Positions 1-9,608 of a DNA stretch of 19,938 nucleotides are shown here, in pieces (position 1 is the stretch's first letter; each line of letters starts with the position of its first letter). The translations under genes were made by a program, and so were the position numbers. The stretch covers positions 264,028-283,965 of the forward strand of contig JAAVHQ010000009.1 of assembly GCA_014799645.1 (NCBI GenBank), written 5' to 3'. The notes beneath the pieces are model-generated. The model worked only from the letters and a program-made list of their open reading frames with translations, was not told the DNA's origin and made no database searches. The stretch comes from Clostridiales bacterium (GTDB lineage Bacteria; Bacillota; Clostridia; Christensenellales; UBA3700).

Positions 1-555
1 TTTGCAATGCTCTTTCATAAGTTCTTTGAGGTTGTACGCGCTCTTCGGGTCAAGACCTGTAAGAGGTTCGTCCAAAATCCAAAGTTTCGGATTGTGAATT
101 AACGCGCCTATAATGCATATTTTTTGTTTCATACCGTGCGAATAGCCGCCGACGGGCTTATTTACGACGTCTGTCAAATCGAAAAGTTCAAGATACTTTT
201 CAGACCTGATTTTTCTATCGTTGAGCCCTACTCCGTAAATATCCGCCATAAAATTGATGTATTCGCTCGCGGTCATAGTCTCGTACAAAAAGTGATTGTC
301 GGGAACGTATCCGATATTCTTTTTTGCCGAAATGGGATTGTCGTGCAAGTCAAATCCGCAAATGCTGACGTTGCCCTCACTGAACGGCAATGCGCCCGTA
401 ATGCACTTTATCGTAGTGCTTTTACCTGCTCCGTTCGGTCCTAAAAATGCAAAGAGTTCCCCCTCTTTGACCTCAAAACACAAGTCTTTGACAGCGTACT
501 TATCGTTGCCCTTGTATTTTTTGCTTAGATTTGTTATCGTCAAAATATTTTCCAT
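1..555 (-). CDS. ABC transporter ATP-binding protein, 3' end outside the window
   Basis: The 185 codons in the window encode the N-terminal and core part of an ABC ATPase. The Walker A motif GPNGAGKST is at residues 39-47, a variant signature YSHGMKQK lies near 138-145, and Walker B LWILDEP is near 158-164 with the D-loop GLDP after it. The region after Walker A reads IGYVPDNHFLYETMT, with Asp where the Q-loop usually has Gln or Glu; this is common in two-component export-type ATPases with a separate permease. The ATG at 555 has a GGAGG 8 nt upstream and a sigma-A-type promoter before that. The frame is open to base 1, so the C-terminus and any permease gene lie beyond the left edge. The substrate cannot be told from this part. 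The family call is firm; export is inferred from the motif style. Confidence 0.93.
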   Translation of the reverse strand, partial: MENILTITNLSKKYKGNDKYAVKDLCFEVKEGELFAFLGPNGAGKSTTIKCITGALPFSEGNVSICGFDLHDNPISAKKNIGYVPDNHFLYETMTASEYINFMADIYGVGLNDRKIRSEKYLELFDLTDVVNKPVGGYSHGMKQKICIIGALIHNPKLWILDEPLTGLDPKSAYNLKELMKEHCK

Positions 556-586
556 ACACCATACCTCCGCCCATTGGCTTAACTAT

Positions 587-616
587 ATTCTAAACCTCGA
601 TTGGAAAATTCGTCAA
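587..616 (-). promoter_or_regulatory. Sigma-A-type promoter of the ABC ATPase gene
   Basis: On the minus strand TTGACG (616-611) is followed, after 18 nt, by TAGAAT (592-587). The predicted start near 580 gives a leader of about 25 nt holding the GGAGG. This is a conventional leadered promoter, unlike that of the neighbouring rarA. Confidence 0.7.
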
Positions 617-646
617 TGGGTTTTTCTTTCAGCCTCTACAATAAAC

Positions 647-661
647 ATGTAGATTCTACAT
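647..661. promoter_or_regulatory. Perfect 15-bp palindrome upstream of the ABC gene, possible operator
   Basis: ATGTAGA-T-TCTACAT has two perfect 7-bp arms around one central base, so it cannot fold into a normal hairpin and is better explained as a binding site for a dimeric protein. It lies between the rarA stop and the ABC promoter, about 30 bp upstream of that -35 box. ABC operons of this type are often controlled by YtrA-like GntR regulators; that link is only inference. Confidence 0.4.
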
Positions 662-666
662 AAAAA

Positions 667-1971
667 TCAATTCTTTTTATTCTCCTGCTTATTCGCCTTG
701 ATGTCCTTTGCTCTTATAAGATATTTTTCAAATCCGTTGGACGAAGGATTGTAAAATCTCTCGTCTTTAAGCGAATCGGGCAAGTACTGTTGCTCTACCC
801 AACCGCCGTAACTATGCGGATATTTATAGCCTGAAATCTTTTGAGTCTTGTAATTCTTATCCATAAGATAAGTAGGGACTTTGTCGTCCTTTTTATTGGC
901 GACTACTTCCTCTACCGCGCATTTTGCCATGACCACACTGTTGGATTTGGGCGCTTCGCATACGTAAATTACAGCGTTGTAAAGCGGTATCTTCCCTTCG
1001 GGAAGTCCGATATTTTGATAGGCCGTCAAAGCCGACGTAGCCACTACGAGCGCTTGCGGATCTGCCATACCCACGTCTTCGCTGCTATGAACAATCAACC
1101 GTCTTAAAATAAGCATGGGGTCGCAACCTGCTTGTATCAACCTTTCCGCCCAATACAAAGCCGCGTCGCTGTCGCTTCCCCTCAAAGACTTGCAAAAAGC
1201 CGAGAGCATATCGTAATACATACTCTCGTCAATGCTCATCGACTTCTTTTGCGAAGACTGCTCCGCAACGGTTACGTCGACGTTGATTATTCCGTTTTCA
1301 TCGGGATTGGTACTCTTTGCGGCAAGTTCCAGCGCGTTGAGCGCGTTACGCAAATCGCCGTCGCTTGCCCATACGAAATGATTGATAGCCTCGTCGCTTA
1401 CGTTCAAATTCATATTGCCAAGTCCTTTGGACTTGTCGCTAATCGCTCTTATCAAGACTTTCTTAATATCGCTATCGCTAAGCGGCTTGAACTCGAAAAT
1501 TCTACATCTCGAAACTATTGCCCTTGTCATTGATACGAAAGGATTTTCCGTAGTCGAACCTATAAAGACGATATGTCCCTTTTCAATCGCTTCCAACATA
1601 CAGTCGGATTGCGCTTTGTTCCACCTATGACACTCGTCGAGAAGAAGATACGTAGTAATTCCATACCTATCTTTATCCGATTTCGCGTCCTCTATTACCT
1701 TTTTTGCGTCCGAAATGCCCGAAGACACGGCATTGAGTTTGACAAAATTGGACTTCGTCGTATTGGCGATAATATTCGCAAGCGTGGTTTTTCCGCATCC
1801 CGGCGCGCCGTAGAAGATACAACTTCCCAAACTATCGGTCAGTATCGCGCGTCGCAAAAGGCTGTTTTGCCCTACGATATGCTCTTGCCCTGCGAACTCA
1901 TCCAAAGTCGTAGGCCTCATTCTCTCGGCAAGAGGGGCTATATCTTTGTTCATTAAATCAAATAAATTCAT
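667..1971 (-). CDS. rarA: Replication-associated recombination protein A (RarA/MgsA AAA+ ATPase)
   Basis: The 434-residue protein has the usual length of the family, which acts at stalled replication forks and is related to clamp-loader and RuvB ATPases. Walker A GAPGCGKT is at residues 55-62, Walker B LLLDECHR at 109-116, sensor 1 GSTTENP at 138-144, and the Arg-finger-like SRC follows at 154-156. The C-terminal half has the MgsA-type motifs IVHSSEDVGMADPQAL and CEAPKSN. The N-terminus MNLFDLMNKDIAPLAERMRP is typical of RarA and supports the ATG at 1971. That ATG has no Shine-Dalgarno; the -10 box of a near-consensus promoter ends 6 nt before it, so the mRNA is predicted to be leaderless. 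The gene follows cgs with only a 10-nt gap between the cgs stop codon and the rarA -35 box. Confidence 0.96.
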   Translation of the reverse strand: MNLFDLMNKDIAPLAERMRPTTLDEFAGQEHIVGQNSLLRRAILTDSLGSCIFYGAPGCGKTTLANIIANTTKSNFVKLNAVSSGISDAKKVIEDAKSDKDRYGITTYLLLDECHRWNKAQSDCMLEAIEKGHIVFIGSTTENPFVSMTRAIVSRCRIFEFKPLSDSDIKKVLIRAISDKSKGLGNMNLNVSDEAINHFVWASDGDLRNALNALELAAKSTNPDENGIINVDVTVAEQSSQKKSMSIDESMYYDMLSAFCKSLRGSDSDAALYWAERLIQAGCDPMLILRRLIVHSSEDVGMADPQALVVATSALTAYQNIGLPEGKIPLYNAVIYVCEAPKSNSVVMAKCAVEEVVANKKDDKVPTYLMDKNYKTQKISGYKYPHSYGGWVEQQYLPDSLKDERFYNPSSNGFEKYLIRAKDIKANKQENKKN

Positions 1972-1977
1972 ACTGAC

Positions 1978-2006
1978 ATTATATAATAATGCGACAATAA
2001 AGTCAA
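1978..2006 (-). promoter_or_regulatory. Near-consensus sigma-A promoter of rarA, leaderless arrangement
   Basis: TTGACT (2006-2001), a 17-nt spacer and TATAAT (1983-1978) precede the rarA ATG at 1971. With a start 7 nt beyond the -10 box, transcription begins at the A of the ATG. The promoter lies wholly in the short gap after the cgs stop codon. Confidence 0.85.
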
Positions 2007-2016
2007 TGAATTATAT

Positions 2017-5000
2017 TTATCTAAAAGTTACTTCTACGCTACGCTTGCCCAAATCCTCTTGCAATGCGAACGACGCGTCGCCCTTGTAGGTAATTCCGTC
2101 AACTTTTACGCTATCTTCAGAGCCTTTGGCATAGGAAATCGTATAGATTGTGCCTTTGTAACGATAAGTGAGCTTCATATCATGCCAATCGCGCAATTTT
2201 GGACGGCTAAAAGACATCATCTTGCCGCAAATCGTAATTCCCAAGAAGTCTTTTACTATCGTGTCGTAAAGAATGCTTGCAGAGCCGGTATACCAACTCC
2301 AACCTGCGCGTCCGTAATTGTCCTCGTTCGTATATACGTCGCCGGCTAACACGTACGGTTCGCCTTTATAAATAAAGGCGTTTTCCTCGCTTTGGTTTTT
2401 GCTTATCGGATTGAGCATATCCAAAAGCGCGTGAGCGTCGTAAATCTCGCCGTCAATCTCAATCTTTTCGTCAAGCATCGCGACCGCTTTGACGTACCAC
2501 GCCGAAGCGTGCGTATACTGTCCGCCGTTCTCTCTTACGCCCTTTGGATAAGAGGAAATATATCCGTAATAATGCTCTTTGGTCTGCGCAGGCGAAAGAA
2601 GTCGAATTATTCCTCTCTTCGAATCGATAAGTTCGCTTGCCGATTGAATTGCGCTTCGCTGTTTTTGCTTAGACGAAATATTTGCGATTACGCTCCAACT
2701 TTGACACAACAAATCTTTGGAAAAGTGTTTGCACCCCTTTACGCCCAACTCTTCTCCGTAGTCAGTCACCGCTCGCATAAAGTAACCGTCCCTAAATGCG
2801 TTGTCAAGCGCGCTGAGAAGATTTTCGATATGAGCTATATATTCTTGCCTTTGGTCAAAGTCAACGTACTTGACAAAACTTCTCAATACGTGCACGGCAA
2901 ACATACTCAGCCACACGCTCTCGCCCTTTTGTCGTACGCCTATCTCGTTGAGCGCGTCGTTCCAATCTCCGCCGCCTATGAGAAGCAGTCCGTCCTTGCC
3001 GAATTTAAGCGAAGAGTCAATCGCCCTTTTGATATGAGTGAGCAAACTTTCGCCGATTTGACTTCTTGAAGGAGAATCCAATCTCGCTTCTTGATTTTGA
3101 TCCAGAGGCGCTGATACCAAATACTTTTGAACGCTGTTCAATATATTTTTATCGCCAGTAAAATCAATATATTCGAACGTCAAGAATGCCAAAAATAGCC
3201 TATCGTCGGTGATGTGCGTACGCACTCCAAAGCAATCTCCGTGCCACCAATGTTGGACGTCTCCTTCCAAAAATTGATGCTCAGCGCACAATAATATGTG
3301 TTTTTTGACCTTTTCGGGGTCAATATACAGCATTGTGAGCATATCTTGCAACTGATCTCTGAATCCTATTGCTCCGCCCGACTGATAATAACCGCATTTT
3401 CCGTTTATTCTCGACGATACGACCTGATATGCAAGCCATTTATTGAAGAATATATCAAGATTTTTATCGTTTGAACACAGTTCAAATTTATTGAGATCTT
3501 GAAATTTCTGTACTTGTTCAAAAACGCTCTTATCGATATTCTCTAAGTCTAGCGCGCTTATGAATTCGTAGTTGAACGATATTACGATATTGACTTCAAT
3601 TCTTCTTCCGCTCAAATTTTGAGTGAGAATACTATGCGACGGGAAATGGAAATCGCACTTTCCTTCGCCGATATTTATATCGCCGTCAACACTGCTAAGG
3701 CAGGATTTATCGGGCGCTAAAACGCACTCTACGCTAGTCCTTATGAACACGCTTTTGCCGTTGTAAGCGTTGGTAATTTTTATCGTATCGTCACTGAGTT
3801 GCTCGTCAAAAAGCATTTGCGAATATGGCAAATCGCCAAGCATAGCGTTGAGCTTGAAGAGCAATTTTGTATCGATATAGTCCTTTGCCTTTGCAAGAGT
3901 TACGTTGATTACTTTACCCTCGCCTTCTTTGATAATACTCTCTTTTACTCTATATTCCACGCCGTCAGCGTTCCCGCAAAATTCGCTGTAACCTCGCGAG
4001 TGTCTAACGTAACCGCCATCGACCAACGTATTGAGCCTGCGCATTCCGCCGAAATCGGCGTAGACCTCTTCGCAAGGCGTGTCGAATACGGGATTATTTT
4101 CCCACTTCGTCGCTCTAAATAGATTGCTATTGCCAAAGAAGTCGAAGCCACCGCCGTTTTGCGTAACGACGAAACCGCCCTTCTCCCCGCAAATTACGTT
4201 GGAATACGGCAATTCGGGCGTACCCGTTACGATATAATCGCCGTTAGCGTCAAAACCGCCTTGTCCGCATTCTTTGACTATGCCGTTGTCAATCTTGGAA
4301 TAAATCACGGGCTTTGTCGCTCGCTTTTCGGTATATTCCAAGGTAGGAACGTCAAAATAAGACTTATACGCCGACTGCTCGCCCTTCTTTGGCGCTTTGT
4401 CGAAGACTTCAAAGGCGTTGTTTTTGATAATCTCCAACGCTCCGCTGTCAACTCCGTTCAGACGCAGGAATTTTATGCAGTCAAGTTGAAGAATATCGCC
4501 GATATTTGTCAAGTCGATAAATGATTTGAGCGTACTCTCGTTGTTTTGACTTTCCGCCTTATACGCAATGACAAGCGTACACTTGATTGATGCCATATTG
4601 AGATAAATCGTCGCATATATCAAATTTTTCAGCATTTCGTCGTGCGAATAATGCTCAAAGTAGATATATTTTACGTTTTTGCTCAACCCAAGCGGCAAGG
4701 ATTCTTGTATGTTGTCCGCTATCGCGCTCAACTTTTCTCTATCGTAAGGTCTATAAACCACGTTTGTGGCTATATTGCATATCAAATCGCTGATTTTCTC
4801 ATTGATTTGGTACTTATAGGTCTTTGAAAGCATCGTAAGTCTTGCGCTTTCATACGAATACTTGGCAAAATCAATCATTCGACTTTGCTCTATATTGCTT
4901 TTTAGCGTATTTAAGTCGCTGTCGTAGAATTTGATACAGCAAATTTCCCTCTCGCCGTGAGGCTCTATCGTAATTTCGCCGATAAATCCAAGGCAAGGAT

Positions 5001-8000
5001 TGAGCACGTCGCCGATTGATACTCCCGACTTTTCACGATTTTCGAAGATAATCGGATTGGCAAAAGTCCTTTCTCTGCCGATAAAGTTGAACAAATTGCT
5101 CTCATACTCAAATTTGTCCATACCGAGTACGCTCAAAGACGTATAGCAATCGCCGTTGTAATTTCTCGCGGTACGTTTTGCGATAAGCGCGTCGTTGGCT
5201 TTATCGTACGACGTCGATACGAACATATCGTTGAACGCAGGATGAGAAAACGTCGCGCCGAAGTCGGTCAACGCTATCTCTTCGCAATATCCGCATTTCA
5301 AGGTCTTTACCGTGTCGCTTTTATTGTATACGGTAATTTTTCTTATCTCGCAGTTGCTGTTTTGCGGAATATATACGCTCATTTTGCAGGACTTGTCGAT
5401 ATTCTCGAATACGCTCTCATAAGGCGTAAACCTGTATACGCATTTATCCTTCCTAAGCGGCGCAAAAGTCGGCGAATATATATCAAAACCGTCACATACG
5501 TAGAAAAATCCGCCTTTATTCTCATTTATCTCTATTGGCGGCTTGTTGAGATACTTGCCTTTTGCAAAGGAATATCCATTGCCGTACGAATCGATAATAC
5601 AGGAATAATGTCCGTTGGAAAGCGCGTTGACTTTCGGGAAGCCCTCGCTGTTTCCGCTCGTCTGGAAATTATTGATAGTTCCGTCCTTATAGACGAAATC
5701 GAACTTCTTCGTCGACTTGCTTTTCGCTGTCGGAATTTGCTCTTCAAGCATAAGCCTACCGCCGCTCATTGCGCTGTCGCTCATAAATAATGACACTAGA
5801 TAATCGTCAAAAAGCGTGTTGACGATACTGCAAAGTATCATACCTTGGTGGTGCGACATCAAAGTCGCGACTACGTTCTTTCCGTTGGTATAGTCTACCG
5901 ATTCAAACATACCTTGATGCGTGAGCATTCCCTCGTCGACAAGGTTTTTTAGATTTTGAATAGTTTTGTCAGGCGAATACTTCAAAGCAAGCGCGGACGC
6001 GTACGGACTGATAACGCACCTGTCTTTTACCGCGCTTAGACTTAGACTGCTTACGCCGAAGGCTGAATACTTGTAATTATTCTCCTCGTTAAACTCGTAA
6101 TAACAGCTTTCGCTTATACCCCAAACGCCGTTGCACCTTGCCTTTTGCATTATCCTAACGACGTTTTCAATGCTAGACGTGAGCATAGAATCCTCACAAT
6201 CGGCAAGAAAGAGTTGAGGCATAAGGTATTCAAAAGCCGTGCCCGACCACGAAATCAGCGTATTTGATTTGAGTTTGGCAATATTTCTCGCGAGTCCGTT
6301 CCAATAACGAGTGTCGCCTTTGAGCGCGGACGCAATATAGCAAAGCGTACGCGATTCGGAAGCGAGCATATCGTAATGTCCCTCAAATTTTTGCTCGGCT
6401 TTGTTGTATCCTATATGGAATTTTCCCCTCACGCCGTCGTACAAAGCGTCAAAATCAACGTCGTCGATAAGTCGTTGTATACGCGAATACAACTTCGCGT
6501 CAACGTCTTTGACAAACTGCTTGACCGTTATAAGACAAGCGATATAATTGCCGCTGTCCACGCTCGATACAAAATATGGACTTAACGGTTTTTGCGTAGC
6601 AAGCGAATACCAGTTGAACAAATGCCCCTTGTACTTCTCTAAACTTTCAGCCAAAGTCACTTGCTCATCAAGTTTACTCATACATTCGTCAAGCGTAATA
6701 TTCCCGATTTTATATGAGCAAATATACGATAGTATGGCAAATCCCATATTAGTCGGCGAGGTAAATCCGTTGGCTTCTTTCTTAGGAAATACCTGATAAT
6801 TGTCACATATCAAAGATTTATTCTTCAAATTGCTTTCAAAATATTTGCATGTCCTATTCGCCAAATCGAGCAAGAAGTCTTTGTTCTCCTTGGAAATATC
6901 CTTTATATATTCTACTTTCTTCGACGTCAAATAAATCAAATTCGCTACTACTATATAAGTCGCAAAGTATGTCAAAAGATATATATTCGAATAGAAAATA
7001 CCCCCAAAAATTATGCACAAAATAATACTCGGCAAGAGCATTTGAATATGCTTTGTGTAATTATTTTGGCGTTGAGAAGAATAGAAAGTCTTCCATTCAA
7101 GCAATTTTTTCTTATCGAAAATACACTTGAAAAGCATCTTGCCCCAAAGCAAAATTCCGCTTGTCGCATAGAAAGGAATCATAATCAAATCGTACGCCAT
7201 CTCTATTATCTCGCGGAAGAATTGCAAGAAGACGTATCTCGGTCGCTTGTCGTAACCGAGCGCGTTAAGACATAACCCAAATCTTATCAACCATACAGCT
7301 ATCGCGCTTATGCCGAAAGGTATCAGCAAAAGTAGATTTTGAGTAGCCAAAAGCATTATCAGCAATGCAAATTGCAAAATCGGGATTATCGTTTTCAATG
7401 CGTTGTAAGCAATGACGTACCTATAAAAAGGTTGCGACACCTTTTTTGAGAAAATATAAGGTATGAGAAGCAAATCTCCTCTTTCCCATCTATTTTGCCT
7501 AATATTGTGGCTGACAAAACTCTTTGGCGCGTCCTCGTACGTCGGCAATCCCAGACTTCCCGTCGCCGCAATTGCGCCCTCTATGATATCGTGGCTCAGT
7601 ATTCTATTGTCAGGCAACTGACCTTGAATTTGGCGAGCGTATTCCTCTAGTCTATAAATTCCCTTACCGCAGTAAATTGCATTGCCCGAAATCTTATAGT
7701 AAAAATCTCCGTAATTGCAGTATCCGTCAACTCCGCTATCCGCCTTATAACTCTTTGCCCATACCGTGTCAAGCGATGAAAGGCGGTATTTTGACCTAAA
7801 CGTCAAGAGCGTATATTTGCTATTGAGCGGATGCAACATTGTATTTATCGCGCGTTTAATTCCGCCGGGCATAATAGTATTGTCATCGTCGAGCAACAAA
7901 ACGAATTTAGGTTTGCTTTGCGGACGCAAGACGTATGAAAATTCGTCGAAATTGCCGTCAATCAAAGCCGAATTAAGGGTATTCGTCGCCCCTCTTTTGC

Positions 8001-9567
8001 GCTCGTAAGCCTGCCATTTGCCTGAAATATACTTGCGTTTTCTCACAAATACGTTGATATTAGGATAATTCGATAGATATTCAAACGTCTTGATTATCTC
8101 CCCGTCGGCTTCGTCAACTTCGCTGTCGGACGACTTCAAATCGACAAGCAAGGAATAATCAATCATCTTATCTTTGTTTGCCATAGCAAGCGCAAGCAAA
8201 CTCTCGCAAGCCTCTTGCGCCTGCTTAGTGTCTGTAAGAAATTCGTTCTTCACCACGAGAGTGCGCCCCTCTTCGGGCAACTCGCTGTAATTCATTGACG
8301 GCACGTTCCTTGACGGAAGCAACCTGTCCACTATCAGACTTACCGCAAATCTTGCTACAGGTACGGATGCAAAAAACATAATCATACCCACCGCCAACAT
8401 CATTTGCCACGTGTCGAGAAAGATTATACTAATGCCCGTAAGCAGCATTGAAAGCAATGCTACGATCGTCGCGTAAAGTCTTTGGTCGGCTTTGCTCGTC
8501 GGCTTTTTAAGTACTGACGGCGTAATTGAATGGATATGCCCTTTGATTGCATATCTATAATCGTATATTATTTCACCGAAGTGCGCATTGTATTGCTTTG
8601 CAAGTTCCATAGCCGACTTTGCAATAGACCTCTCGCTTGCGCCGTAAAGCGTCGAAAGCTTGCTAATCGCGCTCAAATATGCGAATTTTGAGCACATATC
8701 CATGTTTTTGTACGTTTCGTCATGCGAAATAATTGCGTACGTCGAAGACAAACTAATTTTAAATTCATCATTAAACAAATCGCTGATTCGTTTGAGCGAA
8801 GTTATGCAATTGGACATCAACACGCTCATATCGACCAAATTGTTGGCGAATGACATATCTATGTTGTCGGGATTGATGTCGTTGATTTTATAAAAATACT
8901 TCTCGTCCAAATACTTGCCCGAATGCTTGAAAAAGTAGAGGTACGCGTCGTACTTGCAAAGTCTTTTCACTGGCTCAGCGTCGTCGACGGCTTGCTTTCT
9001 CAACTTCTCGTTGGAGATGATTTCTTTGGCAAGTTTTGCAATACGCTCAATAAGCGCGTAGACAAGCGCTTTGTCCAAATTCATCGTTTCTTCATAATGC
9101 AAAGGCGTATAGTCGTTGAAAACTTCAACGGTATGCTGAATATTCTCCGCCGTCAGCGAGCAATTCGACGAAGCCACTATAAATCGCGCAAGTTGAATGA
9201 TACGCGCGTTGTTTTTCTTGTGCGTAAGTTTGGAAAAAACTTTGTAATCGCTCTGCTTGACGTCAATCGTGACTGCGTAATAATTTTCGTACAGCCAACG
9301 CTCGCACTCATAGAGCGATTGATTCTTGTTTACTTTTTCCAAAAGCGTCTTATACGCTTTCTTGATAACTCTCAAATGAGCGTTTACGTTGGGAATAGAA
9401 CCGACGAGTTCTCCGCTTCTCAATGAAATTGCAAGTCGTTTTACGTTGTCTTCCAAGTCCTTTTCACTCATCGTAGAGGTAAATTCCTCCGCGCCGTCTG
9501 TGCGCTTGGCTAGCAACGTCAAAATAATCAATAATATAAATAATACTGTAATAACCGCGTACAACAT
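2017..9567 (-). CDS. cgs: Cyclic beta-1,2-glucan synthase (NdvB/ChvB/Cgs family; GT84 + GH144-like + GH94 domains)
   Basis: This 2516-residue membrane protein is predicted to polymerise glucose from UDP-glucose into beta-1,2-glucan and release it as rings. Its order matches known synthases: an N-terminal membrane helix (2-20); two helices near 364-413; a glycosyltransferase domain (about 440-710) with DDD at 560-562, HDIIEG at 659-664 and RQNRW at 690-694; about five more helices (720-881); a GH144-like domain (893-1263) ending in HHQGMI, the part that cyclises glucan in characterised enzymes; beta-sandwich domains (1280-1990); and a GH94 phosphorylase-like domain (2030-2450) with VQHWWH, GGDWND at 2199-2204, RENGGQYTH and GWSWYTGSA. 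No module is missing, though it is shorter than ChvB (about 2830). Start choice: TTG at 9603 would also be open, but it sits in the likely -35 box and the ATG at 9567 opens on the membrane helix. Neither has a Shine-Dalgarno. Confidence 0.93.
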   Translation of the reverse strand: MLYAVITVLFILLIILTLLAKRTDGAEEFTSTMSEKDLEDNVKRLAISLRSGELVGSIPNVNAHLRVIKKAYKTLLEKVNKNQSLYECERWLYENYYAVTIDVKQSDYKVFSKLTHKKNNARIIQLARFIVASSNCSLTAENIQHTVEVFNDYTPLHYEETMNLDKALVYALIERIAKLAKEIISNEKLRKQAVDDAEPVKRLCKYDAYLYFFKHSGKYLDEKYFYKINDINPDNIDMSFANNLVDMSVLMSNCITSLKRISDLFNDEFKISLSSTYAIISHDETYKNMDMCSKFAYLSAISKLSTLYGASERSIAKSAMELAKQYNAHFGEIIYDYRYAIKGHIHSITPSVLKKPTSKADQRLYATIVALLSMLLTGISIIFLDTWQMMLAVGMIMFFASVPVARFAVSLIVDRLLPSRNVPSMNYSELPEEGRTLVVKNEFLTDTKQAQEACESLLALAMANKDKMIDYSLLVDLKSSDSEVDEADGEIIKTFEYLSNYPNINVFVRKRKYISGKWQAYERKRGATNTLNSALIDGNFDEFSYVLRPQSKPKFVLLLDDDNTIMPGGIKRAINTMLHPLNSKYTLLTFRSKYRLSSLDTVWAKSYKADSGVDGYCNYGDFYYKISGNAIYCGKGIYRLEEYARQIQGQLPDNRILSHDIIEGAIAATGSLGLPTYEDAPKSFVSHNIRQNRWERGDLLLIPYIFSKKVSQPFYRYVIAYNALKTIIPILQFALLIMLLATQNLLLLIPFGISAIAVWLIRFGLCLNALGYDKRPRYVFLQFFREIIEMAYDLIMIPFYATSGILLWGKMLFKCIFDKKKLLEWKTFYSSQRQNNYTKHIQMLLPSIILCIIFGGIFYSNIYLLTYFATYIVVANLIYLTSKKVEYIKDISKENKDFLLDLANRTCKYFESNLKNKSLICDNYQVFPKKEANGFTSPTNMGFAILSYICSYKIGNITLDECMSKLDEQVTLAESLEKYKGHLFNWYSLATQKPLSPYFVSSVDSGNYIACLITVKQFVKDVDAKLYSRIQRLIDDVDFDALYDGVRGKFHIGYNKAEQKFEGHYDMLASESRTLCYIASALKGDTRYWNGLARNIAKLKSNTLISWSGTAFEYLMPQLFLADCEDSMLTSSIENVVRIMQKARCNGVWGISESCYYEFNEENNYKYSAFGVSSLSLSAVKDRCVISPYASALALKYSPDKTIQNLKNLVDEGMLTHQGMFESVDYTNGKNVVATLMSHHQGMILCSIVNTLFDDYLVSLFMSDSAMSGGRLMLEEQIPTAKSKSTKKFDFVYKDGTINNFQTSGNSEGFPKVNALSNGHYSCIIDSYGNGYSFAKGKYLNKPPIEINENKGGFFYVCDGFDIYSPTFAPLRKDKCVYRFTPYESVFENIDKSCKMSVYIPQNSNCEIRKITVYNKSDTVKTLKCGYCEEIALTDFGATFSHPAFNDMFVSTSYDKANDALIAKRTARNYNGDCYTSLSVLGMDKFEYESNLFNFIGRERTFANPIIFENREKSGVSIGDVLNPCLGFIGEITIEPHGEREICCIKFYDSDLNTLKSNIEQSRMIDFAKYSYESARLTMLSKTYKYQINEKISDLICNIATNVVYRPYDREKLSAIADNIQESLPLGLSKNVKYIYFEHYSHDEMLKNLIYATIYLNMASIKCTLVIAYKAESQNNESTLKSFIDLTNIGDILQLDCIKFLRLNGVDSGALEIIKNNAFEVFDKAPKKGEQSAYKSYFDVPTLEYTEKRATKPVIYSKIDNGIVKECGQGGFDANGDYIVTGTPELPYSNVICGEKGGFVVTQNGGGFDFFGNSNLFRATKWENNPVFDTPCEEVYADFGGMRRLNTLVDGGYVRHSRGYSEFCGNADGVEYRVKESIIKEGEGKVINVTLAKAKDYIDTKLLFKLNAMLGDLPYSQMLFDEQLSDDTIKITNAYNGKSVFIRTSVECVLAPDKSCLSSVDGDINIGEGKCDFHFPSHSILTQNLSGRRIEVNIVISFNYEFISALDLENIDKSVFEQVQKFQDLNKFELCSNDKNLDIFFNKWLAYQVVSSRINGKCGYYQSGGAIGFRDQLQDMLTMLYIDPEKVKKHILLCAEHQFLEGDVQHWWHGDCFGVRTHITDDRLFLAFLTFEYIDFTGDKNILNSVQKYLVSAPLDQNQEARLDSPSRSQIGESLLTHIKRAIDSSLKFGKDGLLLIGGGDWNDALNEIGVRQKGESVWLSMFAVHVLRSFVKYVDFDQRQEYIAHIENLLSALDNAFRDGYFMRAVTDYGEELGVKGCKHFSKDLLCQSWSVIANISSKQKQRSAIQSASELIDSKRGIIRLLSPAQTKEHYYGYISSYPKGVRENGGQYTHASAWYVKAVAMLDEKIEIDGEIYDAHALLDMLNPISKNQSEENAFIYKGEPYVLAGDVYTNEDNYGRAGWSWYTGSASILYDTIVKDFLGITICGKMMSFSRPKLRDWHDMKLTYRYKGTIYTISYAKGSEDSVKVDGITYKGDASFALQEDLGKRSVEVTFR

Positions 9568-9573
9568 ACATTG

Positions 9574-9603
9574 ATTATTGTCAGTAATAAGAAAAAAATA
9601 CAA
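9574..9603 (-). promoter_or_regulatory. Possible promoter of cgs, leaderless arrangement
   Basis: AATAAT (9579-9574) ends 6 nt before the ATG at 9567, and TTGTAT (9603-9598) lies 18 nt upstream of it. The -35 match is weak (TTG only). The gene could instead, or also, be read from the macrodomain-sirtuin promoter, since the sirtuin stop is only 41 nt upstream and no terminator lies between. Confidence 0.45.
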
Positions 9604-9608
9604 AAATG

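Noticed and set aside
2392..3069. 225-codon plus-strand open frame inside cgs
   Set aside because: It lies antisense to the well-conserved GH94 domain, has no Shine-Dalgarno or recognisable motif, and is explained by codon bias of the minus-strand gene. The same holds for the other plus-strand frames over cgs.
9601..9603. TTG as the start of cgs
   Set aside because: It has no Shine-Dalgarno, falls in the probable -35 box, and adds 12 residues before the membrane helix. The ATG at 9567 is preferred.
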